Assembly (NCBI GenBank): GCA_031426355.1
Contig: JANPLD010000008.1
Location: 1 to 54,862, forward strand
DNA: 54,862 nt
Direction of reading: 5' to 3'
DNA from: JANPLD01 sp031426355
GTDB taxonomy: Bacteria > Pseudomonadota > Alphaproteobacteria > Rickettsiales > UBA8987
In this document: positions 41,085 through 50,457 of the stretch, piece after piece
Layout: each line of letters opens with the position of its first letter
Position numbering within the stretch: position 1 is the first letter of the stretch
Notes under the pieces: model-generated
The model's input: the letters and a program-made list of their open reading frames with translations, nothing else
Databases searched by the model: none
What the model was told of the DNA's origin: nothing
Translations under genes and position numbers: made by a program

Positions 41085-42077
41085 AATGCTTAAGTCTGTA
41101 TTTGGTCTGCCGCCAATATATTTTATCACTTCAGTTGCGCACATGCTTGCAAGCTTGCCTGATTTTTCAGGTGAAAGATCATGAGTATAACCATATAAGA
41201 AACCTGCCGCGTAAGCATCACCTGCGCCTGTCACATCGTAGATATCATCAGTTCTGACTGAGTCGATATCATATATCTTTCCTTTTTCTACTATGTATGA
41301 ACCATGCTCTCCGCGTGTGATACAAGAGGTAGCTTTTAGGCTTGTAAAATTGGCAAGATTTTTTCTTACATTAGGCTCATCAAAAAGTGCTTCTGCTTCA
41401 TGTTCGTTTGCAAAAATAAGGTCAGCATAATTTTTTACTATATGTAGCAGATCCTGCTTATTTCTTTTGATGCAGTTAGGGTCAGATAAAGTAAATGCAA
41501 TTTTTGTACCTACTTTCTTTGCTATTTCAATTGCTTTTAAAACTGCCTCTTTTGAATTTGGGTGATCAAATAAATAACCTTCAAAGAATATTACTTCAGA
41601 TGATCCTATCAGTTCTTCATTGATATCATTCTTGGAAATAATAATGTCGAATTCAAGATAGGTTGCCATTGTGCGTTCAACCTTTTTTCTTCCTGATGCT
41701 TGCTCTTCCTCAGTAACTATTATAAGGCATTTTGAAGTGGATAATCCTTTGCTGCTTGCAGGTAGAGGAAAATCAACCTGTGCTTTTTCAATTTCTTTCC
41801 TGAATACCCTACCCAAATAGTCATCTTTTACTTTTCCTAAAAATGCCACATCACCACCAAGGATACCAAACCCTGCGCAGGTATTTGCAGATGAACCGCC
41901 TGAACATTCTGTTGCTGAAGACATTTTGGAATAGAGGTTATCTGCTGTTTCAGCATCAACTAAGGTCATTGATCCTTTCTGGAGATTGTTATCCTTTATG
42001 AATTTTTCAGAGCCGTAAGATATTACGTCAACAATGGCACTTCCAAGTCCAAGTAATTTATATTTTTTTTCTGTCAT
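41067..42077 (-). CDS. PfkB-family kinase, adenosine-kinase type
   Basis: A sugar/nucleoside kinase of 336 residues from ATG 42077; a Met eight codons upstream is also in frame but MTEKKYKLLGLGSAIVD begins as relatives do. N-terminal pattern GGSSANTCAGFGILGG and the C-terminal ATP-site VTGAGDAYAAGFLYG with the catalytic Asp are intact. Alphaproteobacterial relatives are usually annotated as adenosine kinase, and the group may phosphorylate other substrates. It is convergent with ruvB (18-base overlap) and divergent from the MerR gene. Confidence 0.88.
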   Translation of the reverse strand: MTEKKYKLLGLGSAIVDVISYGSEKFIKDNNLQKGSMTLVDAETADNLYSKMSSATECSGGSSANTCAGFGILGGDVAFLGKVKDDYLGRVFRKEIEKAQVDFPLPASSKGLSTSKCLIIVTEEEQASGRKKVERTMATYLEFDIIISKNDINEELIGSSEVIFFEGYLFDHPNSKEAVLKAIEIAKKVGTKIAFTLSDPNCIKRNKQDLLHIVKNYADLIFANEHEAEALFDEPNVRKNLANFTSLKATSCITRGEHGSYIVEKGKIYDIDSVRTDDIYDVTGAGDAYAAGFLYGYTHDLSPEKSGKLASMCATEVIKYIGGRPNTDLSILLNNI

Positions 42078-42121
42078 AATTTTATTGCCTAAAAAATTCA
42101 CTTAAATTAGTATCAATTCAT

Positions 42122-42610
42122 ATGACTAATTTAGCAGTGAATTTCAATCAAATTGATCAAGGTTCTGACCGTAATTTTAAAACGATCGGTGAGGTTTCGT
42201 CTGAACTTGGTATACCACCTTACGTATTAAGGTTCTGGGAAAGCAAATTCCACATAATAAAACCACATAAGAGAAAAGGCGGTCACAGATATTACAGCAT
42301 AAAAGATGTTGAAAAAATAAAAGAGATAAAAAGGCTGCTGTATGAAGAAGGGTTCACGATCAAAGGTGCTAAAAAATTTCTAAGAGATAGGAAGCCTATG
42401 TTCTTTAATGACAAAAACCAGCAGAGTCTGTTTGAAGAAGCTAACGCTGAACGTGCGCAGGCGGCTCAGCTCATTTCAGCGCAGGTCATAAAGATAAAAC
42501 CCGATATCACAACTATAGAAAATAAGCCAAGATTAGACCCGGGAGTGATCAATTCCTTTGTAAAACAGCTGGAAGATGTTAAAAACCTGTTAAATTCAAA
42601 TTTATTATAG
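42122..42610 (+). CDS. MerR-family transcriptional regulator
   Basis: A 162-residue regulator. The winged helix-turn-helix is at about residues 20-90: KTIGEVSSELGIPPYVLRFWESKF, then HKRKGGHRYYSIKDVEKI, then RLLYEEGFTIKGAKKFL. The C-terminal half has no metal-binding Cys motif, which argues against a metal sensor. This small MerR type is widespread in alphaproteobacteria, often beside ihfA; here it precedes divK and pleD by 9 bases and could share their transcript. Confidence 0.9.
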   Translation: MTNLAVNFNQIDQGSDRNFKTIGEVSSELGIPPYVLRFWESKFHIIKPHKRKGGHRYYSIKDVEKIKEIKRLLYEEGFTIKGAKKFLRDRKPMFFNDKNQQSLFEEANAERAQAAQLISAQVIKIKPDITTIENKPRLDPGVINSFVKQLEDVKNLLNSNLL

Positions 42611-42619
42611 TCCAATTTA

Positions 42620-42988
42620 ATGGTTCAAAAATCGAAAGTTCTGGTTGTTGAGGATAATGAGCTGAACCTTAAGCTCTTCTCAGACCTGCTTGAAGCCAAT
42701 GGATATGAAGTGATACAAAGCCGGGATGGCAAGAATGTTGATGAGATATGCAAGCAGACCTCTCCAGCGCTTATCGTAATGGATATACAATTACCCAATA
42801 TTTCCGGGCTTGATCTTATACAGAGATTAAAGATCGATGAAAATTTCAAACATATTCCCATTATCGCAGTTACAGCATTTGCCATGACCGATGATAAGGA
42901 AAATATACTTTCTTCAGGTTGTGAAGAGTATCTCTCTAAACCAATTTCTATCGCGGGCTTTTTGGAAGCCGTTAGGAAGTATGCATAA
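42620..42988 (+). CDS. divK: Single-domain response regulator DivK
   Basis: A 122-residue receiver domain with no output domain. The acidic pocket is VVEDNE, the phosphoacceptor is Asp55 (IVMDIQLPN), the Thr is in AVTAFAM, and the Lys is in LSKPIS. In Caulobacter DivK controls the PleC/DivJ-CckA cell-cycle circuit, and divK-pleD is a conserved pair there. Here pleD follows 9 bases later, which supports the name. Histidine kinase partners are not in the window. Confidence 0.92.
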   Translation: MVQKSKVLVVEDNELNLKLFSDLLEANGYEVIQSRDGKNVDEICKQTSPALIVMDIQLPNISGLDLIQRLKIDENFKHIPIIAVTAFAMTDDKENILSSGCEEYLSKPISIAGFLEAVRKYA

Positions 42989-42997
42989 ATATAAAAT

Positions 42998-44371
42998 ATG
43001 ACAGGAAAAATTTTAGTTGTTGATGATCTTGAGCCGAACTTACGACTGCTTGAGGCCAAGCTTAAAAGTGAATATTATAGTGTTACTACGGCAAATAACG
43101 GCTTTGACGCTCTTAAATTAGCAAAGGAAAAGTCACCTGATATCATCCTTCTTGATGTGATGATGCCAAAGATGGACGGGTTTGAAGTTTGCAGAAGGCT
43201 GAAAGCTGATCAGGCAACAGCGGGTATTCCCGTGGTTATGGTTACGGCGCTTACCGAGCAGGAAGACAGGGTACGCGGGCTTGAAGCTGGCGCGGATGAT
43301 TTCATTACCAAGCCCATTGATGAATTCCATTTGTTTGCGCGTGTTAGGTCACTGGTCAGGATAAAAGAGCTTTTTGATGAATTACGTCTGAGGGATAAAA
43401 CAGTTGAGAATTTCGGCGCGGCATCAAAATATTTTTCTTCCAAGGCGGAAGACCTTAAATCAACTATACTTGTGATTGACGATGATATTTTCAAAGTTAG
43501 GAAAATAAAAGAGAGTTTAGAGAAAGAAGGTCATAAAATAATAATTTTCAATCCTGACCAACCAATTGAGAACCTCCAGAATTTTGATTTTGATCTGGTT
43601 ATCATAAGCACCATGCTCGACCAGAAAAATGGTCTCAGGCTTTCTGTTGAGATCAAGGGAATGGAAAATAAGCGCAGAATACCTATCGTTATTATGGTTG
43701 ATGAGGATAATAAGGAAATGATGATCAAAGGCCTGCAAGTTGGTGTTGATGATTATATACTTGAGCCTCTTGATATAAACGAGCTTCTTGCGAGAACAAA
43801 AACTTTGCTTCGCCGTAAGAAATGCCAGGATTACTTAAGAATGGGCATTGAAGACAGTATCAGCGCTTCTATCATTGATGAACTCACAAGGCTTTATAAC
43901 AGAAGATATCTGGAAAAACATTTGGGTACTATATTCCAGGAAACTCTGGATAAGAAAGATCATCTGGTGCTGCTCACAATTGATATAGATAATTTCAAAA
44001 AAATAAATGACAGGCCGGGCTGGGGGCATGTTATTGGTGATGAAGTGCTTAGGGAAGTAGCTGCGAGGATCAAAAATTGTGTCCGTGATACTGATCTTGC
44101 AGTCAGGCAGGGTGGAGAGGAATTCATAGTAGTTCTAACGAATACTACTTTTGAGGTCGGCACAAAAGTTGCTGAAAGGATCAGGAAATCAATATCAGAT
44201 GTGCCTATAAAAATATCGGCTGAACCAAAGGAAGTTAATGTTACAATAAGTATTGGTGATTCTGCTATCAGGCAGGGCGGTGATACACCTGAAGACCTTA
44301 TCAGCAGGTCAGATGGGATGCTTTATAAAGCAAAAACTACCGGTAAAAATAAAGTAGTTGCAGAAAAATAA
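42998..44371 (+). CDS. pleD: Diguanylate cyclase response regulator PleD
   Basis: A 457-residue protein: receiver 1 (about 1-120, phosphoacceptor Asp53 in LLDVMMPKMDG), receiver 2 (about 155-275), and a GGDEF domain (about 285-455). The active site reads GGEEF (372-376), a functional variant, and the product-inhibition site RxxD (Arg363-Asp366) is exactly five residues upstream. Receiver 2 lacks the usual Asp (VIISTML), as expected for the adaptor domain in PleD. It makes cyclic di-GMP, which controls polar development and surface behaviour in relatives. It overlaps the AsmA gene by one base. Confidence 0.94.
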   Translation: MTGKILVVDDLEPNLRLLEAKLKSEYYSVTTANNGFDALKLAKEKSPDIILLDVMMPKMDGFEVCRRLKADQATAGIPVVMVTALTEQEDRVRGLEAGADDFITKPIDEFHLFARVRSLVRIKELFDELRLRDKTVENFGAASKYFSSKAEDLKSTILVIDDDIFKVRKIKESLEKEGHKIIIFNPDQPIENLQNFDFDLVIISTMLDQKNGLRLSVEIKGMENKRRIPIVIMVDEDNKEMMIKGLQVGVDDYILEPLDINELLARTKTLLRRKKCQDYLRMGIEDSISASIIDELTRLYNRRYLEKHLGTIFQETLDKKDHLVLLTIDIDNFKKINDRPGWGHVIGDEVLREVAARIKNCVRDTDLAVRQGGEEFIVVLTNTTFEVGTKVAERIRKSISDVPIKISAEPKEVNVTISIGDSAIRQGGDTPEDLISRSDGMLYKAKTTGKNKVVAEK

Positions 44372-47202
44372 TGAAACCTGAAAGGCTTAAAAATGTTTCA
44401 ATATTTCTTTCGAACCTGAAAATGAAACTTTTGGGTGGCTATTCGATTTTAAATAAATTTTTCTTTATTTCCTTAGCCCTTGCGGCGCTTGGATGGTATT
44501 TTTTTGATTCTATCGCTGCGTTCCTTGTTAATGACTCCCGTGTAAAACAAACTGTTATAAATAGTTTGAATGCCGCAAGCGGCAGGCAGACAAGTGTTAA
44601 TGGAGATGTGAAATTCACTACAAAGCCCGAGCCTTATATTGAGGTAAAAGATATTGTTATAGCAAACCTAGAGAATGTAAAATCATCAGAGAATTTTGCA
44701 GAAATTGGAGAGATATCTACAAAGCCGGATCTGCTTTCATTAGCTAGAGGGAAAGTGGGTTTTGATGAGTTGATCGTAAAAAACACCAAGATATTTATTG
44801 AGGAGAATGACAATAAAGATAAAGCTTTCTATAATATTACCAAAGAATTTTTTTCCAGCTCAACTGACTATAACGGCAAGAAAATCAGCTTCAGGGAACT
44901 GGAAATAAATTTCCATAAGAAAAGTAATATTGCTGATTCGCAAGGATACATAAGAAGAAAGCTAGATTTCGCCGAGCTGACGCTTGATCCAAGCCCGCCG
45001 GAAGGTGGGTATACAATCAAGGGTGCAATTAATTTTAATCCTACCAGGGAATTATATTATTTCTCAATAAATTTTGAAAGCGGCATCGGGAAAGATTCAG
45101 ATTTCAAGGCAAGGATATATTCAAATGATACCGATGTTTCTTTTGAAGGTACTGCCAATACTGAAGGTAAGATTGAGCTGAACGGTGAGTTATCCGGCAA
45201 GATATCAGCCTTTAGTTATAAATTGTTGAATGCGATAGGTTTTGGCGATGATGTAACTGATTCAATAAGGATCGATGAAACGGCTAATATTTCCGGCGCA
45301 GTTTCCATATCTGAAAACCAGATATCAGTTAAGGCATTGAAGGCGAAAAGTGATATTATAGATATTACAGTTAATTCTGAAACTGATATAACTGAAAAAT
45401 ATTTTACGTCCCTCAGCATTAATGTTCCATATCTGGATTATACAAAATTACTTAAGACCAGAAAAGAGCAGATAGCTATCAGGCGCGCCAGTGTTATAGA
45501 AAAAGAATTTACCAAAAGATTGCAGAGTTTCCCGCTTTTCGCGCTGGGTGATGATATAAATTTCAGCCTTGATTTTAACCTGTCTGATATCAAATTCTTT
45601 GGCGGAAAAGCCGGTAATATAATTGCACAGATCAACCAGAATGATAATCTGTTTTCAATCGATAAGCTTGAGATGAATTTGCCGGGAAATTCCGTTTTCA
45701 AAACCCTTTCTAAAATACAGGTCGGGAAGAAGAACCTTGAAATGAATGGTGAACTGGCGCTGGCTTTATATGGTTCCAAACTGGATGATCTGGCACTGGC
45801 TCTTGGTATTATAAATGACCCTAATAATACGCCGGGTCTTGGAGTTTTCTATTTCAGGACAAAAGGATTTTTATCCGGCAAGAAAATACACTTTAAAGAA
45901 ATACTTGCAAAGATAAATGATAACAAGTTCGCCGGGCAGATGATAATTGATTATGAAAAACAGTTCGCAGCTTCTTCAGCATTTAACTTTGATAAGCTTG
46001 AGCTGGATAGGTATATAGTGAAGAAGGAAAATCAGGAAGTTTATCAGGATAGTTTTTCAGATAATATAGATTTCTTGCGCTTTATAGATTCTGTTTTTGA
46101 CGAATTAAAAATTGCCGTCACCGCAACAAACCTGACAAAATCAGGTGAGAACTTAAGGGATTTCGCGCTATACGCACAGGTAAACCCAGGTATCACCAGA
46201 ATAACCGACCTTTATTTCCTAACTAAGGAATTTGGTGTGTTCAGGGGTAATGCTGTTGTTGATATTAATGATTTCCAGCCGAGGGTGGACGTTAACATTA
46301 AGGTCGATAAATTTGATTTTGATTATATCAAATACGGTAGAAAAGATCCTGAAAATGATAAATATTCATTCACAGGTAAATGGGATAATAAACCGATAAG
46401 CTTTGAAGACCTTGGTTACATGCAGGGTAAGATGAGTCTAGCCATAGATAAGTTCAAGGTTTTCCACAATGTGCTTGAGGGTTTTAGAACGTCGCTTGAT
46501 CTTCAGGGCAGCAAAATAATTATAAATGATTCCAAGTTTGAATCATTCGGAAATAAAATAGATTTCAAAGGTGAGATGACGACTGAATATCCGTCATTCA
46601 GCATTTCATTCATATCGGCGGACCTTGATATTAAGTCATTCATGAAAAATATTTTCAATATTGATGAGGTGCATGGGAAGTTCAATGTTAGTGGCATACT
46701 CGCATCAACAGGTTACAGTATGGACCAGATGGTGAAATCTGCCCGTGGCAGGATAGAGATTATCACTAATGGTTTCAAAGTGGAAGGTTTTGACCTTGAC
46801 GGGCTTTCAAAGAATATTATTGAAGCAAAAAGGATGGAGCAGGCTAAGCAAATAGGTATGGAGTATCTAGATGATGGCGAAACTATCTTCGGGCCTCTGT
46901 CAGCAAGTTTTGGTGTCAATGAAGGAAAATTATTCTTCTCTAACCTTGATATGAATATCTTAAAGCTGAATACCGCAGCTAAATCTAGCGGTAGTATAAA
47001 TCTCATGAAGTGGACAATGAACGTTGATACAGGTTTTGATATCAAGACAATAGACGGGTTCAATATTCCGCTGGAGCTTGAAACAACCGGCAGGGTTGGT
47101 AGGCAGGAACTTTCTTGGAATGAGGATATACTTACAAAATACTGGGAAGATAAATTCTATGGGGTTAACCCTGAGAGAAAAGGCAAATCTAACCGCCAAT
47201 AA
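44371..47202 (+). CDS. AsmA-family envelope protein
   Basis: A 943-residue protein. A short cytoplasmic N-terminus and one membrane helix (about 30-50) precede a long beta-rich periplasmic chain. N-terminal ASGRQTSVNGDVKF...PEPYIEVKDIVIAN is typical of the AsmA/TamB-like bridge proteins, and the C-terminal part (about 765-900) has the AsmA_2-like pattern with GRIEIITNGFKVEGFDLDGL. These proteins are thought to move lipids between the membranes and influence outer-membrane assembly. It overlaps pleD (TAATGA) at its start and convergent murB by 14 bases at its end. Confidence 0.87.
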   Translation: MKPERLKNVSIFLSNLKMKLLGGYSILNKFFFISLALAALGWYFFDSIAAFLVNDSRVKQTVINSLNAASGRQTSVNGDVKFTTKPEPYIEVKDIVIANLENVKSSENFAEIGEISTKPDLLSLARGKVGFDELIVKNTKIFIEENDNKDKAFYNITKEFFSSSTDYNGKKISFRELEINFHKKSNIADSQGYIRRKLDFAELTLDPSPPEGGYTIKGAINFNPTRELYYFSINFESGIGKDSDFKARIYSNDTDVSFEGTANTEGKIELNGELSGKISAFSYKLLNAIGFGDDVTDSIRIDETANISGAVSISENQISVKALKAKSDIIDITVNSETDITEKYFTSLSINVPYLDYTKLLKTRKEQIAIRRASVIEKEFTKRLQSFPLFALGDDINFSLDFNLSDIKFFGGKAGNIIAQINQNDNLFSIDKLEMNLPGNSVFKTLSKIQVGKKNLEMNGELALALYGSKLDDLALALGIINDPNNTPGLGVFYFRTKGFLSGKKIHFKEILAKINDNKFAGQMIIDYEKQFAASSAFNFDKLELDRYIVKKENQEVYQDSFSDNIDFLRFIDSVFDELKIAVTATNLTKSGENLRDFALYAQVNPGITRITDLYFLTKEFGVFRGNAVVDINDFQPRVDVNIKVDKFDFDYIKYGRKDPENDKYSFTGKWDNKPISFEDLGYMQGKMSLAIDKFKVFHNVLEGFRTSLDLQGSKIIINDSKFESFGNKIDFKGEMTTEYPSFSISFISADLDIKSFMKNIFNIDEVHGKFNVSGILASTGYSMDQMVKSARGRIEIITNGFKVEGFDLDGLSKNIIEAKRMEQAKQIGMEYLDDGETIFGPLSASFGVNEGKLFFSNLDMNILKLNTAAKSSGSINLMKWTMNVDTGFDIKTIDGFNIPLELETTGRVGRQELSWNEDILTKYWEDKFYGVNPERKGKSNRQ

Positions 47203-48094
47203 TCTTGATTTCCCATTCAAGCCTGATACTGGATTTTTCAAAAACCCTTTTGCGAACTTCTTCTCCTAAGTTTATCAGATCATCAGAAGTTGCAGTTCCT
47301 TCGTTTATCAAAAAGTTGCAATGTTTTTCAGATACTATTGCACCGCCAATCTTTAAGCCGCGACAGCCTGCTTCATCAATCAACTGCCATGCTTTTTTAT
47401 CTGAACTTGCCGGGTTTTTAAATGTGCTGCCGCCTGTTTTTGTTCTCACGGGTTGAGTTGCTTCCCTCTTTTCAGATATAGCTTTCATTCTTTCCAGAAT
47501 TTCTGTTTTATCTCCTGGGGTTCCCTTAAACTTCGCCGAAGTAAAAATGAGTTTTTTATTTAAAGAATGGCTTCGGTATTTAAACCCGAATTCTGAATTG
47601 CTTATCTCAATGATATTTCCAGTTTCATCAATTGCCGTTGCCGATAACAGAACATCTTTTGTTTCATTTTCATATGCGCCTGCATTCATTGTGATGGCGC
47701 CACCAACTGTGCCGGGAACACCAATAAAGAATTCCAGCCCTGATATGGAGTTTTCTGCTGCAAACCTTGCCAGATTACCATCCAGCGCTGCAGCGCCGGA
47801 ACTAATGATGTTATCACCATCAACTGAGAAGTTAGCAAATTCTCTACCTAACCTGATTATAACGCCTCTGTAACCTTCATCTTTTATTATGATATTTGAG
47901 AATACCCCGAAACATTCAAATTTAATTTCTGTAGATTTATTTTTGAGAAAATGGGCTAGGTCCTTTTCATCTGCCGGGCGGAATAATATATCGGCATTAC
48001 CACCAACACCGAACCATGTTGCCTTTGCGAGGGAATAGTTCTCGCGATATTCACCTCGTACTTCCGGTAAATCCTTAATGGTAATTTTGCTCAT
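47189..48094 (-). CDS. murB: UDP-N-acetylenolpyruvoylglucosamine reductase
   Basis: A 301-residue FAD enzyme that makes UDP-N-acetylmuramate. FAD-site KATWFGVGGNADIL, GLEFFIGVPGTVGGAITMNAGAY, the Ser of KTGGSTFKNP as proton donor, and AWQLIDEAGCRGLKIGGAIVSEKHCNFLIN mark a type I/II MurB. It is outside the dcw cluster where alphaproteobacteria usually keep it next to murC, and instead is the last gene of the pilT-pilU run (7 bases after pilU). Confidence 0.94.
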   Translation of the reverse strand: MSKITIKDLPEVRGEYRENYSLAKATWFGVGGNADILFRPADEKDLAHFLKNKSTEIKFECFGVFSNIIIKDEGYRGVIIRLGREFANFSVDGDNIISSGAAALDGNLARFAAENSISGLEFFIGVPGTVGGAITMNAGAYENETKDVLLSATAIDETGNIIEISNSEFGFKYRSHSLNKKLIFTSAKFKGTPGDKTEILERMKAISEKREATQPVRTKTGGSTFKNPASSDKKAWQLIDEAGCRGLKIGGAIVSEKHCNFLINEGTATSDDLINLGEEVRKRVFEKSSIRLEWEIKIIGG

Positions 48095-48101
48095 TTTAAA
48101 A

Positions 48102-49253
48102 CTAGAAATCGCTTTTTATAGATTTGCCAAATACTGCTTCATCGTTAGCGGTGGTCTGGGTAATACCTTTGAGGCTGGATGAGATATTACTCTCCGCGTA
48201 CTGCGATAATCTAAGCCTTAGATTATTAGGGTTATCAGATTCTTTAAGTGCAGTTTCGCGGGTAATTATCTTTTCCCTGTATAGCCTGAACAAGGATTCA
48301 TCAAAACTCATCATTCCGTTAGTAAGGTTCTTGTTTATAACCTCTTTTATCTCATTAAATTTCGCTTCACGTATCAGCTCTGTGATCAGGCCTTCATTTT
48401 TGAGAACTTCATAACAAAGAATGTGGTTGCCCTTAATATCTTTTACAAGCCTTTGTCCACATATGGCGTTAAGGTTATGCGCGAGGGAAACTAATATCTG
48501 GTTGTGAATTTCTTCAGGATAAAAACTAAGTATCCTTTCAAAGGTCTGATTAGTGTTACTGGCATGGATTGTTGCAACTACCAAGTGACCTGTTTCACTG
48601 AACATTATAGCGTTTTCCATGGAGTCGCGATCACGTATCTCACCAATAAAAAGAACGTCAGGCGCTTGCCTGAAAGCGTTTTTGAGTGCTATCCCGTAAG
48701 AATAGGTATCAATATTTATCTCTCTTTGGGTGAAAATGCACTTCTTATGTTTGAAAACATATTCGATCGGGTCTTCAATAGTTACTATGTGCCCGCTACC
48801 GCTGGCGTTTCTATATTCAAGGCATGATGCTATAGAAGTAGATTTTCCGCTTCCTGTAGAGCCTACAACAAGAAAAAGCCCACGTTTCTGCATTATAAAC
48901 TGTTTGTATATTTCAGGTAAGCCAAGATCCTTAAATGTTGGTATCTTGGATTTGATATGCCTTATTACTGCGCCAATATTCCTTTGCTGGTAGAAGATAT
49001 TTATCCTGAAGCGTTCTTCTTCAACTGAGGTAGCTAAATTCAGCTCTAATGTTGCATTAAATTCCTGCCACTGTTCTTCATTTAGGAATTCCCTTATTAA
49101 ATTTTCTAAATTTTTTTGCTCAAATGGTAATTCTTCCTTATGGACCAAATTAGATTGAACCCTAAAAGTCGCCGGAAGCCCAACGGTCAGGTAAACATCG
49201 GATGCTCCGGTTTCTACCATTTCTCTTAAGTAAGCGTATAATTTCTTTTCCAT
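48102..49253 (-). CDS. pilU: Type IV pilus retraction ATPase, PilU type
   Basis: A 383-residue hexameric secretion-type ATPase. Walker A GSTGSGKST, the Asp box TIEDPIEYVF, Walker B VLFIGEIRDRDSM, and His box HLVVATIHASNTNQT are intact. The KIPTF and FERILSFYPEE segments favour PilU over PilT. PilU helps PilT retract pili against load. It directly follows pilT (12 bases). The length is normal. Other pilus genes (pilB, pilC, pilQ, pilA) are not in the window. Confidence 0.9.
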   Translation of the reverse strand: MEKKLYAYLREMVETGASDVYLTVGLPATFRVQSNLVHKEELPFEQKNLENLIREFLNEEQWQEFNATLELNLATSVEEERFRINIFYQQRNIGAVIRHIKSKIPTFKDLGLPEIYKQFIMQKRGLFLVVGSTGSGKSTSIASCLEYRNASGSGHIVTIEDPIEYVFKHKKCIFTQREINIDTYSYGIALKNAFRQAPDVLFIGEIRDRDSMENAIMFSETGHLVVATIHASNTNQTFERILSFYPEEIHNQILVSLAHNLNAICGQRLVKDIKGNHILCYEVLKNEGLITELIREAKFNEIKEVINKNLTNGMMSFDESLFRLYREKIITRETALKESDNPNNLRLRLSQYAESNISSSLKGITQTTANDEAVFGKSIKSDF

Positions 49254-49265
49254 GACAAAAATGTT

Positions 49266-50441
49266 TTAAAAATCAGATGTAGAATTTGTTGAGTCACCTA
49301 TTTTAGGGATATTTCCTTTCTTAGAATCTTCAAATATAGAATGCGAAGCGTTATCTTCTGAAGATTTATCATTTTTATTTTCTTTTTCTATTTCTTCAAA
49401 TTCAGTTGTATCCTGTAGAAGATTAAGAACTGATTTGGCTGATTCAGCGTTTATTTTCCCTTCTTTAAGAAGGTTTTCTACATAATCCTTCATTGAGACC
49501 ATGCCGAATTTTGACCCTACCTGTATCATAGAATTGAGTTGTGGGATCTTATTTTCCCTGATCAGGTTCCTCACAGCCGGAGTTCCAAGCAGAATCTCAA
49601 AAGCGCCAACCCTACCTTTGTTTTCTTTAGTTTTCATTAAGGTCTGGGCAATTATTCCTTGTATCGAAGAAGATAACATGGAGCGTATAAGGTCTTTATC
49701 GGCAGCCGGGAAGGCATCGATTATCCTATCAATAGTTTTTGCAGCAGATGTAGTGTGAAGTGTTCCGAAAACCAAGTGTCCTGTTTCCGCAGCGGTTAGT
49801 GCAAGTGAAATTGTTTCAAGATCTCTTAACTCACCAACAAGTATGATGTCAGGATCCTCACGCAGAGCGCTTTTCAAGGCGCGCGCAAAAGACTGAGTAT
49901 TAGTATGAAGCTCCCTTTGGTTGATTATAGAATTTTTAGGTTTGTGAACAAATTCTATCGGGTCTTCAATTGTAAGAATATGTTTCTTATGCTTTATATT
50001 GACCTCATTTATCATGGCCGCCAGAGTAGTTGATTTACCGCTTCCTGTAGGGCCGGTAACAAGTATCAATCCTTTATTCAAATTACATAATTTGTAGAAT
50101 ATTTTTGGAAGGTTTAACTGTTCAAGGGAATATACTTCTGTCGGGATCGTCCTGAAAACCATTCCCGGGCCTTTATGGGTAGTAAATGCATTAACGCGGA
50201 AACGCATATCCGGACCAAGTTGCAGGGCAAAATCCAACTCCATTTCTTTCTCAAAGATCGCTCTTTGTGAATCTGTTAGAACTGAATATAACATTCCTTT
50301 TATATCTTCAGAGCTAAGTGTTTTTGTAAGGAAAGGTTCAATATCACCCTGTACCCTTATGCAAGGGTGATAGTCAGGAGTAAGGTGCAGATCTGAAGCT
50401 TTTTGCCTTTTGGCGTAATGAAGTAAATCAATTATTTCCAT
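49266..50441 (-). CDS. pilT: Type IV pilus twitching ATPase PilT
   Basis: A 391-residue retraction ATPase. N-terminal KQKASDLHLTPDYHPCIRVQGD, Walker A GPTGSGKSTT, Asp box TIEDPIEFVH, Walker B ILVGELRDLETI, and His box HLVFGTLHTTSA are in place, as is the AIRNLIRE-like C-terminal motif (AVRNLIRENKIPQL). About 45 extra residues at the C-terminus are Ser/Asp/Glu-rich. Retraction-powered pili are not common in alphaproteobacteria, where Tad pili dominate, so this is notable. Confidence 0.94.
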   Translation of the reverse strand: MEIIDLLHYAKRQKASDLHLTPDYHPCIRVQGDIEPFLTKTLSSEDIKGMLYSVLTDSQRAIFEKEMELDFALQLGPDMRFRVNAFTTHKGPGMVFRTIPTEVYSLEQLNLPKIFYKLCNLNKGLILVTGPTGSGKSTTLAAMINEVNIKHKKHILTIEDPIEFVHKPKNSIINQRELHTNTQSFARALKSALREDPDIILVGELRDLETISLALTAAETGHLVFGTLHTTSAAKTIDRIIDAFPAADKDLIRSMLSSSIQGIIAQTLMKTKENKGRVGAFEILLGTPAVRNLIRENKIPQLNSMIQVGSKFGMVSMKDYVENLLKEGKINAESAKSVLNLLQDTTEFEEIEKENKNDKSSEDNASHSIFEDSKKGNIPKIGDSTNSTSDF

Positions 50442-50457
50442 AATTATAATTCTAAAT

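Noticed and set aside
43440..43830. Loss of the phosphoacceptor Asp in the second PleD receiver as a defect
   Set aside because: PleD normally has a degenerate second receiver that acts in dimerisation, so this is expected.
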